Below, piece by piece: positions 32,843 to 41,113 of a stretch of DNA of 64,000 nucleotides. Origin of the DNA: Actinomadura citrea (GTDB taxonomy: Bacteria > Actinomycetota > Actinomycetes > Streptosporangiales > Streptosporangiaceae); contig NZ_JACCBT010000001.1 in the NCBI RefSeq assembly GCF_013409045.1, positions 6,448,001-6,512,000 of the forward strand, in the 5' to 3' direction. Position numbers and translations under genes: made by a program. Positions within the stretch are counted from its first letter, which is position 1; the number at the start of each line of letters is the position of its first letter. The notes under the pieces are model-generated. The model was given only the letters and a program-made list of their open reading frames with translations. It was not told the origin of the DNA and did no database searches.

Positions 32843-34405
32843 ATGCCGACACTCCATCCAGCCGGGGGAACGTCCAGGGCGCGGGTCGTCGCGATGGTCG
32901 CCGCCGGGGGCCTGCTTCTCGCGGGCGGGTTCGCCGGACTCGCGCCGCGGCAGGGCACCGCGTCCAGCCACCGCGAGGCGCCGCTCATCTCGGGGCAGCC
33001 GCAGTACGACAACACCGACGTGTACGCGTTCGTCAGTCCGGACAGGCCGGACACCACCACACTGATCGCGAACTTCGTTCCGTTCCAGGACCCGGCGGGC
33101 GGGCCGAACTTCTACAAGTTCGCGCGGGACGCCAGGTACGACCTCAACGTCGACAACGACGGCGACTCGCTGCCCGACCTCACCTACCGGTTCCGCTTCC
33201 ACGACCGGCTGAAGAACGCGAACACCTTCCTCTACAACACCGGGCCGGTGACGGGCCTGGACGACCCCGACCTCAACTTCACGCAGACCTACGACCTGAC
33301 GCTGGTCCGGCGGGTCGACGGCCAGGTCCGGAGCGTGCGCACGCTCGCCGAGAACGCGCCCGTCGCGCCGTCCAACGTGGGCAAGGCGTCCATGCCGGAC
33401 TACGCAAAGCTGCGCACCCAGGCGGTCAGGCCGCTCGGCGACGGGACGACGTCGTTCGCCGGGCAGGCCGACGACCCGTTCTTCCTCGACCTGCGGGTGT
33501 TCGACCTGCTGTACGGCGCGAACCTGAAGGAGGTCGGGAACGACACGCTGAGCGGCTACAACGTCAACACGGTCGCGCTGCAGGTCCCGACGCGCCACCT
33601 CGTCACGGGGCACGACCCGGTGATCGGGGTGAACTCGACCGTGGCGCGGCTCTCCGCGTCCGGCGCGTACGCGCAGGTGTCGCGGCTCGGGAGCCCGCTG
33701 GTGAACGAGGTGGTCATTCCGCGCGGCAGGAAGGACGCCTTCAACGCGTCCACCCCGTGGCAGGACGCACAGTTCGCCGGGTTCGTCACCGACCCCGAGC
33801 TGCCGAAGCTCATCGAGAAGATCTACAAGATCCCGGCGCCGCCCGGGCCGCGCAAGGACCTCGTCCAGGCGTTCCTCACCGGGGTGCCGGGGCTGAACCA
33901 GCCGGCGCACGTGCGGCCGGCGGAGCTGCTGCGGCTGAACACCTCGGTCAAGCCGACCGCGACCCCGGACCGGCTGGGTGTGCTAGGCGGCGACAAGGCG
34001 GGCTTCCCGAACGGGCGACGGCTCACCGACGACGTCGTCGACATCGAGCTGCAGGCCGTCGAGGGCGAGCTGCTCGGCAAGAAGAACGACCTCGGCGACG
34101 CGGTCAACGTCAACGACGCCGGGTTCGGCAAGAGCTTCCCGTACGTCGCGCAGCCCCACTCGGGGTCGGACGTGCGCGGCGCGACGAAGCCGGGGACGAA
34201 GGCCGCGGGCGCGGCGGGCAAGGGCGACGGCGGGCCCGTGAACTTCCTCAACGCGGGCGCCACGGAGACCACATCGGACGGCGAGGGCGGGACGATCCCG
34301 CTGGCACCGGTCGCGGCGGTGGCGGGCGCGGGAGCGTTCGTGCTGGTCGGCGGGCTGCTGTGGCTGCGGCGCCGGCGTCCCGAGACGGGACGGCACGAGA
34401 ACTGA
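32843..34405 (+). CDS. DUF4331 secreted/anchored protein
   Basis: A 520-residue DUF4331 protein. A hydrophobic signal segment (ARVVAMVAAGGLLLAGGFAG) is followed by SSHREAPLISGQPQYDNTDV, the diagnostic start of the family. The body is a repetitive beta-structured domain (for example DLTYRFRFHDRL, NVNTVALQVPTRHLV). A Gly/Thr linker, one membrane helix (about 485-505) and an Arg-rich tail RRRRPETGRHEN would anchor it facing outward. Function unknown. It heads an operon with a TPR protein, metal transporter and ECF sigma/anti-sigma; the stop overlaps the next start by one base (TGATG). Confidence 0.88.
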   Translation: MPTLHPAGGTSRARVVAMVAAGGLLLAGGFAGLAPRQGTASSHREAPLISGQPQYDNTDVYAFVSPDRPDTTTLIANFVPFQDPAGGPNFYKFARDARYDLNVDNDGDSLPDLTYRFRFHDRLKNANTFLYNTGPVTGLDDPDLNFTQTYDLTLVRRVDGQVRSVRTLAENAPVAPSNVGKASMPDYAKLRTQAVRPLGDGTTSFAGQADDPFFLDLRVFDLLYGANLKEVGNDTLSGYNVNTVALQVPTRHLVTGHDPVIGVNSTVARLSASGAYAQVSRLGSPLVNEVVIPRGRKDAFNASTPWQDAQFAGFVTDPELPKLIEKIYKIPAPPGPRKDLVQAFLTGVPGLNQPAHVRPAELLRLNTSVKPTATPDRLGVLGGDKAGFPNGRRLTDDVVDIELQAVEGELLGKKNDLGDAVNVNDAGFGKSFPYVAQPHSGSDVRGATKPGTKAAGAAGKGDGGPVNFLNAGATETTSDGEGGTIPLAPVAAVAGAGAFVLVGGLLWLRRRRPETGRHEN

Positions 34406-35715
34406 TGCGTCCCCTCATCACCGGGGCCTCGGCGGCGGGGCTCGTCGCGGCGCTCACCCTCGGATCGGCGGTCGCGTTCGGCCGCCCGTCCGGGGAGCGC
34501 GCCGCGGCGGCCCCGGCCGGGGCCCCGGCCCCGGGCATCGCCGGCCTGCAGAAGAGGCTGCGCGAGCAGCCCCGCGACGCCGCGGGCTGGGCGTCCCTCG
34601 GAATCGCGTACGTGGAGCAGGCCCGGGTGACCGCGGACCCGACGTACTACCCGAAGGCGGACGAGGTGCTCCACCGGTCCCTCCGGGAGGCGCCCGGGAA
34701 CGACGGCGCGCTGGCGGGGCTCGGCGCACTCGCGGCGGCGCGCCACGACTTCCACGGGGCGCTGCGGTACGCGGACGGGGCGCTCAAGGCGAACCCCTAC
34801 GGGCAGCGCGCCGCGGCCGTCCGGGTGGACGCGCTGGTGGAGCTCGGCCGCTACGACGGCGCCCTGGCCGCCGCCCGCCGGGCGGACGCCGTCCGCCCGG
34901 GGATCCCGGTCTTCACCCGGCTCGCGTACGTGCGGGAGCTGCGCGGGGAGGTCGCGGAGGCGCGCCGGGTGCTGGGGCTCGCGCGGGCCTCGGCCACCGA
35001 CCGCGGCGACCTGGCCTACATCGCGGTGCAGCTCGGCGAGCTGGCCTGGAACGACGGCGACCTCGGCCGGGCGCGGCGCGAGTACGCCGAGGCGCTGCGC
35101 CTGTCCCCCGGCCACCTGCCCGCCATGGACGGCGAGGCCCGCGTCAGGGCCGCGCGGGGCGACACGGCCGGGGCGCTCGCCGAGCGGGCCGAGATCGTCC
35201 GGCGGCTCCCGCTGCCGCAGTACCTCACCGAGTACGGGGAGCTGCTGGAGTCGGCCGGACGCCGGGACGAGGCGGGACGGCAGTACGCGGTCGCGGCGGC
35301 GTGGGCGCGGATCGCCAGGGCCAACGGAGTCGACGCCGACCTGGAGACCGCGCTGTCCGAGAGCGACCACGGCGACGCCGGGGACGCGCTGCGGGCGGCG
35401 CGGGCCGAGTACCGGCGGCGCTGCCCGGGCGCGGGCGTGCGGCAGTGCGGCGTGCACGCGGCCGACGCCCTGGCCTGGGCGCTGCACGTCAACGGGCGGG
35501 ACGGCGAGGCCCTCCGCTACGCCCGGCAGGCGACGGCCACCGGATACCGCCGCGCGTCCTTCCGGTTCCATCTCGGCGTCATCGAGAAGGCCCTCGGCGA
35601 GCGGGCCGCGGCGCGGCGCGACCTGGCCGGGTCGCTGCGCCGCAACCCGGGCTTCTCACCGCTGTGGGCGCCGCGCGCCAAGGCGGCCCTGGACGACCTG
35701 GAAGGTGCGTCGTGA
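34405..35715 (+). CDS. Exported TPR-repeat protein
   Basis: A 436-residue protein. An N-terminal hydrophobic stretch (ITGASAAGLVAALTLGSAVAF) looks like a signal or anchor. The rest is helical with several tetratricopeptide-like repeats (AAGWASLGIAYVEQARV, AALAGLGALAAARHDF-like, LGELAWNDGDLGRARREYAE, SFRFHLGVIEKALGERAAAR). It is likely a scaffold at or outside the membrane. It is translationally coupled to DUF4331 (one-base overlap) and to the transporter gene (GTGA overlap), so the three proteins probably work together. Confidence 0.83.
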   Translation: MRPLITGASAAGLVAALTLGSAVAFGRPSGERAAAAPAGAPAPGIAGLQKRLREQPRDAAGWASLGIAYVEQARVTADPTYYPKADEVLHRSLREAPGNDGALAGLGALAAARHDFHGALRYADGALKANPYGQRAAAVRVDALVELGRYDGALAAARRADAVRPGIPVFTRLAYVRELRGEVAEARRVLGLARASATDRGDLAYIAVQLGELAWNDGDLGRARREYAEALRLSPGHLPAMDGEARVRAARGDTAGALAERAEIVRRLPLPQYLTEYGELLESAGRRDEAGRQYAVAAAWARIARANGVDADLETALSESDHGDAGDALRAARAEYRRRCPGAGVRQCGVHAADALAWALHVNGRDGEALRYARQATATGYRRASFRFHLGVIEKALGERAAARRDLAGSLRRNPGFSPLWAPRAKAALDDLEGAS

Positions 35716-37100
35716 TCGTTCTCGCCCTCGCCGCCGGGATGCTCGCCGCGCATCCCCTGGGCAACTTCACCGTCAACCACTACGACGGGCTGGTCGCGGC
35801 GCCGCACGAGCTGCGGATCGACCACGTCGAGGACCTCGCCGAGATCCCCGCCGCGCAGGCGATGCCGGGGCTCGACGCCGACCACGACGGGCGCCCGTCG
35901 GGCGGCGAGCTCGCGACCTGGGCGGGCGGGGCCTGTGCGCGGGCGGCCTCGTCCTTGCGCATCACGGTGGGCGGGCGCCCCGTCACCGCGACGGTCGCCT
36001 CCGCCGCGGCGTCGGCTCCGCGCGGGCAGGCGGGACTGCCGACGCTGCGGCTCGAATGCCGGATCACCGCACCCGCCGGGCCGGGGAGCGTCTCCTTCCG
36101 GGCCGGCGACGCCGACGGCCGGATCGGCTGGCGGGAGGTCAGCGCGCGGGGCGACCGGATGACGCTCGCCGCGTCCGACGTGCCCGGGTCGTCGCGCAGC
36201 CGCCGCCTCACCGCCTACCCGGCGGACATGCTCGCCTCCCCGCTCGACCAGCGGTCGGCGTCCCTCGACGTGCGGGCGGGCGGGCCGCCGCTCGCGGCCC
36301 CCGCGCCCGTCGGCGGGCCCGGAGCGCTGCTGCCGCGCGGCGCCGACGGGCTGACGCAGAAGTTCACGTCGCTGGTCGCGCGGCACGACCTCACTCCCGG
36401 CTTCGCGGCCCTGGCGTTCCTGATCGCGCTGCTGCTCGGCGCCCTGCACGCGCTCGCCCCCGGCCACGGCAAGACGATCATGGCGGCGCACGCGATGGGG
36501 GACGCGCGGCGCCGGACGCGGGACGTCCTCGCGCTCGGCCTGACGGTCACCCTCACCCACACGGCCGGCGTCCTGGCCCTCGGCCTCCTCGTGACGTCCG
36601 GGGCCCTGCTGGCGCCCGAGGCGCTGTTCCCCTGGCTCGGCGCGGCGGGCGGCGTCCTCGTGACGGCGGCGGGGGCGCTGCTGCTGCGGCGCGCCCTGCG
36701 CAACCGGCACCACGGTCACGGCCACGGGCACGGGCACGGGCACGGCCACGGCCACGGGCACGGAGACGGACACGGGCCCGTGCGTTCGCGGCGCGGCGGG
36801 GTCGTGCTGATGGGGCTGGCGGGCGGCATGGTGCCGAGCCCGTCGGCGGTCGTGGTGCTGGTCGGGGGCGCGGCGATCGGCCGTGCCTGGTTCGGGGTCG
36901 TGCTCGTCCTGGCCTACGGGCTCGGCCTCGCCGCCGCGCTCATGGCGGCCGGCCTCCTCGTCGCCGGCTCCGCGCGCGCCCTGGCGCGGCGCATTCCGGC
37001 CATGCGGATCCGGCTTCCCGGCGGAATGATGCCGATAGGGACGTCCGCGACGGTGGTCGCCCTCGGGCTGGGGCTCACGTTGCGGAGCCTGGTCCTGTGA
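35712..37100 (+). CDS. RcnA/HupE-like nickel/cobalt transporter family membrane protein
   Basis: A 462-residue protein. The N-terminus (HPLGNFTVNHYDGL, about 14-27, and a soluble domain to about 220) resembles the exported part of this family. The membrane part has ALHALAPGHGKTIMAAHAMG and TLTHTAGVL, conserved metal-transport motifs of the NiCoT/RcnA group. A cytoplasmic loop is a run of alternating His and Gly (bases 36708-36776), encoded by imperfect GGNCAC hexamer repeats and likely metal-binding. GTG start in the TPR gene stop. Direction (uptake or efflux) and metal are not known; the operon context suggests a link to DUF4331. Confidence 0.82.
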   Translation: MIVLALAAGMLAAHPLGNFTVNHYDGLVAAPHELRIDHVEDLAEIPAAQAMPGLDADHDGRPSGGELATWAGGACARAASSLRITVGGRPVTATVASAAASAPRGQAGLPTLRLECRITAPAGPGSVSFRAGDADGRIGWREVSARGDRMTLAASDVPGSSRSRRLTAYPADMLASPLDQRSASLDVRAGGPPLAAPAPVGGPGALLPRGADGLTQKFTSLVARHDLTPGFAALAFLIALLLGALHALAPGHGKTIMAAHAMGDARRRTRDVLALGLTVTLTHTAGVLALGLLVTSGALLAPEALFPWLGAAGGVLVTAAGALLLRRALRNRHHGHGHGHGHGHGHGHGHGDGHGPVRSRRGGVVLMGLAGGMVPSPSAVVVLVGGAAIGRAWFGVVLVLAYGLGLAAALMAAGLLVAGSARALARRIPAMRIRLPGGMMPIGTSATVVALGLGLTLRSLVL

Positions 37101-37165
37101 GTTCCGACCCTGGGCGCTCCCGGATGCGTAGTGCCGTATGGACGGCCCACGGAGGGGAGCGCGGC

Positions 37166-37753
37166 ATGCCGGCAGAGACGGGACCGCCGCACGGCGGCAC
37201 GGTGTCCGGGCATGACGCGGACGCGCTGCTCGGCCGGACGGCGCGCGGCGACGAGCGCGCGTTCGAGCTGCTGTACGACGTGACCGCGGCGCCCGTGCAC
37301 GGGCTGGTGCGACGGGTCGTCCGCGATCCGGCGATGGCGGAGGAGGTGACGCAGGAGGTGATGATCGAGGTGTGGCGGTCCGCCGCCCGCTACGACCCGG
37401 GCCGCGGCGGCGCGATGGCGTGGATCCTGACGATCGCGCACCGCCGGGCCGTGGACCGCGTCCGGCGCGAGCAGGCCGCGGGCGAGCGCGAGGCGAGAAC
37501 CGTCCACCCCGGGGCGGGCGGCGCGCACGACCCGGTGGGCGAGCGGGTCGAGGCCCGGCTGGAGCACGAGCGGGTGCGGCGCTGCCTCGGGACGCTCACG
37601 CACCTGCAGCACGAGTCGGTGACGCTCGCCTACTACGGCGGGCACTCCTATCGTGAGGTGGCCGCGCTGGTGGGCGCGCCGCCGAACACGGTGCGGACCC
37701 GGATGCGCGACGGCATCATCCGGCTGCGCGACTGCCTGGGGGTGGAACGGTGA
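37166..37753 (+). CDS. ECF sigma factor
   Basis: A 195-residue ECF sigma factor. Region 2 includes FELLYDVTAAPVHGLVRRVV and EEVTQEVMIEVWRSAARYDP; region 4 includes LTHLQHESVTLAYYGGHSYR and PNTVRTRMRDGIIRLRDCLG. SigK/SigL-like. The ATG at 37166 follows GGAGGGGAG by 6 bases. It lies 65 bases after the transporter gene, same direction, and its stop overlaps the anti-sigma start (GTGA). Such sigma factors usually drive their own operon, which would include the DUF4331 group (inference). Confidence 0.88.
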   Translation: MPAETGPPHGGTVSGHDADALLGRTARGDERAFELLYDVTAAPVHGLVRRVVRDPAMAEEVTQEVMIEVWRSAARYDPGRGGAMAWILTIAHRRAVDRVRREQAAGEREARTVHPGAGGAHDPVGERVEARLEHERVRRCLGTLTHLQHESVTLAYYGGHSYREVAALVGAPPNTVRTRMRDGIIRLRDCLGVER

Positions 37754-38481
37754 CGAACGATCTGCACGCCCTCGCCGGCGCGTACGCGCTGGACGCGATC
37801 GACGACGCCGGGGAGCGGCGGTCGTTCGAAGAGCATCTGGCGGGGTGCGAGACGTGCGCGACCGAGCTGCGCGAGTTCCGGGCGACGACGGCCCGGCTGG
37901 GCATGGCGGTCGCCGAGGCCCCGCCGCCGCGGCTGCGCGCCCGGGTGCTGGCCGACGTCCGGAACGTCCGGCAGCTGCCGCCCGCGCCCCCGGGCCGGGA
38001 CGCGGACGTGCGGCCGATCCGGCCGAGGCGGTGGCGGCGCGCCGCCGCGGCAGGGCTTGCCGCGGCCGCGTGCCTCGTGACGGCCGCCTCCGTCGGAGTG
38101 GCCGTCCACGAACGGCAGCGCGTGGAGCGCGCGGAGACCGCCTACCGGGACGTGGCGTCGGTACTGTCGGCGCCGGACGCGCGCTCAGCGACGGGGCGCG
38201 CCGCGGGCGGCGGGACGGTCACGATCGTCGTGTCCGCGTCGCGCGGCGGGGTGGTCGTGGCCTCGTCCGGGCTGCGGGCGCTGCCGTCCTCGAAGGCCTA
38301 CCAGCTGTGGCTGATCGGCGCGGACGGCCCCCGCTCGGCGGGCCTGCTGCCCGGCGACCCGGATCGCCCGGTCGTCGCCGGGACGTGGCGGCCGCGGGAC
38401 AAGGTCGGCGTGACCGTGGAGCCCGCCGGCGGGTCCGCGCGTCCGACGACGTCGCCGCTCGTCCTGCTGGACGTCACCTGA
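37750..38481 (+). CDS. Anti-sigma factor, RskA-like
   Basis: A 243-residue zinc-type anti-sigma factor. The N-terminal domain has EEHLAGCETCATEL (His-x3-Cys-x2-Cys), then one membrane helix (AAAAGLAAAACLVTAASVGV, about 99-118) and an extracellular RskA domain (KAYQLWLIGADGPRSAGLLP near 180). It would hold the ECF sigma at the membrane and release it by regulated proteolysis. GTG start overlapping the sigma stop. Confidence 0.88.
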   Translation: MTNDLHALAGAYALDAIDDAGERRSFEEHLAGCETCATELREFRATTARLGMAVAEAPPPRLRARVLADVRNVRQLPPAPPGRDADVRPIRPRRWRRAAAAGLAAAACLVTAASVGVAVHERQRVERAETAYRDVASVLSAPDARSATGRAAGGGTVTIVVSASRGGVVVASSGLRALPSSKAYQLWLIGADGPRSAGLLPGDPDRPVVAGTWRPRDKVGVTVEPAGGSARPTTSPLVLLDVT

Positions 38482-38489
38482 TCCACTTG

Positions 38490-38504
38490 TCGTCTGACTG
38501 ACGA
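38490..38504. promoter_or_regulatory. Inverted repeat before pnuC-nadR
   Basis: TCGTC-TGACT-GACGA, arms of 5, sits between the anti-sigma stop and the pnuC start, with weaker flanking symmetry (CAC ... GTG). It could be an operator for an NAD-responsive repressor of the NrtR kind. Evidence is only symmetry and position. Confidence 0.3.
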
Positions 38505-38522
38505 TATGTGATCATTGCGGGC

Positions 38523-39170
38523 ATGTCGGTGAACGTCCCGCTCGGCCCGCTGCTCGACCCCGCCTTCCATCTCGGGTCGGTCCCCACCACGTGGGCGGAG
38601 CTGCTCGGCTTCGCGACCGGCGCGGTCAACGTGTGGCTCGTCGTCCGGCAGAACATCGCCAACTGGCCGATCGGCATCGCGAACGTGATCCTGCTCGGCC
38701 TGGTGTTCCTGGACGGCGGCCTCTACGCCGACGCCGGACTCCAGGTCGTCTACGTCGCGCTCCAGCTCTACGGCTGGTGGGTGTGGCTGTACGGCGGGGA
38801 CGGCCGCGACCGACTCCCGGTGCGGCGCACGCGGGGCGCCGAGTGGGCGGCCCTGATCACCGCGGGCGCCGCCGGCACCGCCCTGCTGACCTGGGCGCTG
38901 TCGGCGTGGACGGACTCGACCGTGCCGTTCTGGGACGCCCTCACCACCGCGCTTTCCCTCATGGCGACCTACGGGCAGTCGCGCAAGCTGCTGGAGTCGT
39001 GGTGGCTGTGGATCACCGCCGACCTCGTCTACATCCCGCTGTACTTCGCCAAGGACCTCAAGCTCACCAGCGCCCTCTACCTCGTCTTCCTGGCGCTGTG
39101 CGTGTCCGGGCTGCTGGCCTGGCGCCGCGATCTGCGCGCGCGGCCCCTCGCCCCGGCGGCGGCCGTATGA
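38523..39170 (+). CDS. pnuC: PnuC-family nicotinamide riboside transporter
   Basis: A 215-residue membrane protein with about seven helices. It carries the PnuC signature NWPIGIANVILLGLVFLDGG and VVYVALQLYGWWVWLYGG, and C-terminal LWITADLVYIPLYFAKDLKL. It facilitates uptake of nicotinamide riboside, trapped by phosphorylation in the cytoplasm. The next gene encodes the NadR-like kinase/adenylyltransferase and overlaps by 4 bases, so uptake and trapping are coupled. ATG 38523 is preferred; a GTG at 38508 adds five residues. Confidence 0.9.
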   Translation: MSVNVPLGPLLDPAFHLGSVPTTWAELLGFATGAVNVWLVVRQNIANWPIGIANVILLGLVFLDGGLYADAGLQVVYVALQLYGWWVWLYGGDGRDRLPVRRTRGAEWAALITAGAAGTALLTWALSAWTDSTVPFWDALTTALSLMATYGQSRKLLESWWLWITADLVYIPLYFAKDLKLTSALYLVFLALCVSGLLAWRRDLRARPLAPAAAV

Positions 39171-40276
39171 CGCACGAGCACGGCCTGGTCATCGGCAAGT
39201 TCTATCCGCCGCACGCCGGGCACCGCCATCTGATCGACACGGCCGCCGCGTCCTGCGCCCGGGTGAGCGTCGTCGTCGCGGCGTCCACCGCGGAGAGCAT
39301 CCCGCTCGCGCTGCGGACGGCGTGGCTGCGCGAGGCGCACCGGCAGCCGCACGTGGAGATCGTCCCGGTGGTGGACGACGTGGAGATCGACTACGAGTCC
39401 GACGAGGTCTGGTCGGCGCACGTCGCGGCGTTCCGGGCGGGCCTGGCGATGCGGTCGGGGCTCGGCGCGTCCGTCCCGCCGGTGGACGCGGTGTTCAGCT
39501 CGGAGGCGTACGGGCCGGAGCTGGCGGAGCGCTTCTCGGCCGTGCACGTCCCGGTCGACCCGCCGCGCGAGCGCTTCCCGGTGAGCGGCACCGCCGTGCG
39601 CGAGGACCCCGTGGGGAACTGGGAGCACCTCTCGCCGCCCGTTCGGGCGTACCTGGCGCGACGAGTCGTGGTCGTCGGCGCCGAGTCGACCGGCACGACC
39701 ACGCTGGCCCGCGCGCTCGCCGCCCACTACGCCCGGCGGGCCGGAGTGTGGGAGGCGACCCGGTGGGTCCCGGAGTACGGGCGGACGTTCACCGAGGAGA
39801 AGCTGGCCGCCGCGCGGCGGCGGGCGGGCGACCCGTCCCTGTGGCTGGACGACCTGGTGTGGGAGTCGGCCGAGTTCACCGAGATCGCCGAACGCCACGC
39901 GGCGCTGGAGGACGCGGCGGCCCGCTCGGGCTCGCCGCTGCTGGTCTGCGACACCGACGCGTTCGCCACGGCGATCTGGCACGAGCGCTACCTCGGCGCA
40001 CCGGCCCCCGAGGTCGAGGCCGTCCACGGGCGGACCCCGCACCATCTGTGGATCCTGACCGATCCCGAGGGCGTCCCCTTCGAGCAGGACGGCTGGCGCG
40101 ACGGCGAGCTGATCAGGTCGTGGATGTCGGGACGCTTCCGGGAGGAACTGGAGAAGCAGGGTCTTCCGCACCTCACCGTGACGGGCCCCCACGAGCGGCG
40201 CCTGGCCGCCGCCGTCGAGGCGACCGACGCCCTGCTGGCCGAGGGCTGGCACTTCAGCACCCCGCTGACCCCCTAG
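39167..40276 (+). CDS. nadR: NadR-like NMN adenylyltransferase / ribosylnicotinamide kinase
   Basis: A 369-residue bifunctional enzyme. The N-terminal nucleotidyltransferase has GKFYPPHAGH (His16-x-x-His19) and the C-terminal ISxxxxR-like SGTAVREDP. The kinase part starts at GAESTGTTT (171-179), the place of the Walker A loop, but the usual lysine is Thr177. Later motifs (WVPEYGRTFTEEKL, LLVCDTDAFATAIWHERYLG) match NadR kinases. It converts nicotinamide riboside to NMN and NMN to NAD. No N-terminal repressor helix-turn-helix, unlike E. coli NadR. Operon with pnuC. Confidence 0.9.
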   Translation: MTHEHGLVIGKFYPPHAGHRHLIDTAAASCARVSVVVAASTAESIPLALRTAWLREAHRQPHVEIVPVVDDVEIDYESDEVWSAHVAAFRAGLAMRSGLGASVPPVDAVFSSEAYGPELAERFSAVHVPVDPPRERFPVSGTAVREDPVGNWEHLSPPVRAYLARRVVVVGAESTGTTTLARALAAHYARRAGVWEATRWVPEYGRTFTEEKLAAARRRAGDPSLWLDDLVWESAEFTEIAERHAALEDAAARSGSPLLVCDTDAFATAIWHERYLGAPAPEVEAVHGRTPHHLWILTDPEGVPFEQDGWRDGELIRSWMSGRFREELEKQGLPHLTVTGPHERRLAAAVEATDALLAEGWHFSTPLTP

Positions 40277-40291
40277 CCCCGGCCGCCCGGG

Positions 40292-40579
40292 TCAGCCCAG
40301 CCAGATCATGTTCGTCACGCGGAACTCCTTGATGTCGGCAAGGACGAGGTAGTCGAAGAACATCGAGGTGCCGTCGACCACCAGACGAAATTCGAGATCG
40401 GCGTCATCCAAAGGCCTTCCGGGGGGACCGCCTCCGGTGTCGATGGCCAGCCCGCCCGCCACCGCGAAGTCGCAGAAGAAGCGGATCACCGAGTTCTTCA
40501 GCGCCGGGGGCATGGCCTCGATCACGTCGGAGGCCTCTTTCTCGCAGAAGACCGTCCAGCCGCTCCGGCCCGCGGTCAC
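40292..40579 (-). CDS. Uncharacterised 95-residue protein, RelE/ParE-toxin-like
   Basis: A small protein of 95 residues from the GTG at 40579, which overlaps the stop of the preceding gene by 4 bases. It contains EKEASDVIEAMPPALKNSVI, then strands ADLEFRLVVDGTSMFFDYLV and DIKEFRVTNMIWLG. A helix pair followed by beta-hairpins ending in a hydrophobic strand is the general plan of RelE/ParE-like toxins. I do not recognise a named family. The pairing with an acidic/basic helical partner just upstream suggests a toxin-antitoxin-like module, tentative. Confidence 0.55.
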   Translation of the reverse strand: MTAGRSGWTVFCEKEASDVIEAMPPALKNSVIRFFCDFAVAGGLAIDTGGGPPGRPLDDADLEFRLVVDGTSMFFDYLVLADIKEFRVTNMIWLG

Positions 40580-40881
40580 TTCTCCGCGTCTTCCTCCGAC
40601 AGGAACCGCCGTTTGAGCTCTTCGAGCGAGACCAGCTCGCTCCGGTCCGCCCTGCGCGCCCTGGCACGTCGCTCCGCGCGGTCGGGGATCTGGGCCAGAT
40701 GGGCCTCGGCCCACCAGTCGTCCATGACCCGCCTGTAGTCGTCCTCTTCCTTGGCCGCCATGACCTCTTCGAGGAACCTGGTGCGCTTCTCCTCCGTCAG
40801 CCAGTCGGCGATGCCCTTGATCGTCCTTGGGACCCGGTGGACCTGCCCCGGGAGGAGTGGTTCTAGCGGTTGTGCGCTCAT
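40576..40881 (-). CDS. Uncharacterised 101-residue protein, antitoxin-like partner
   Basis: A highly charged, mostly helical 101-residue protein: IKGIADWLTEEKRTRFLEEV, EEDDYRRVMDDWWAEAHL, then an Arg/Ala-rich stretch and LEELKRRFLSEEDAEK. ATG at 40881 is preceded by GGGAG; a longer upstream reading has no coding character. It is translationally coupled to the 95-residue gene. Composition and order (helical protein first, small beta protein second) resemble antitoxin-toxin pairs. No DNA-binding motif was recognised. Confidence 0.55.
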   Translation of the reverse strand: MSAQPLEPLLPGQVHRVPRTIKGIADWLTEEKRTRFLEEVMAAKEEDDYRRVMDDWWAEAHLAQIPDRAERRARARRADRSELVSLEELKRRFLSEEDAEK

Positions 40882-41113
40882 GTCGCTCCCGTCCGTCTGG
40901 TTCGGTCCCCTCTCGTCCGTGCAACGAGACCATACCGGGCCCCACAGACAGCACAGAGGGCCATTTGGCGGCACGCAGCGTATTGATGACCTCCGGACCA
41001 GGGGCCACAAAGGCCTTGTGAAGGCACAAGTGCGTTCCGCGACGGATTGGCCTTCGGACAGGGTCGGGCGTGTCCCCATTTCACCCGCGCCAGCGAGCTG
41101 AGAATGTGAGGCT

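Noticed and set aside
35301..35711. Upstream start for the metal transporter
   Set aside because: That part overlaps the TPR gene in another frame; the GTG at 35712 overlaps the TPR stop and gives the family N-terminus HPLGNFTVNHYDGL shortly after.
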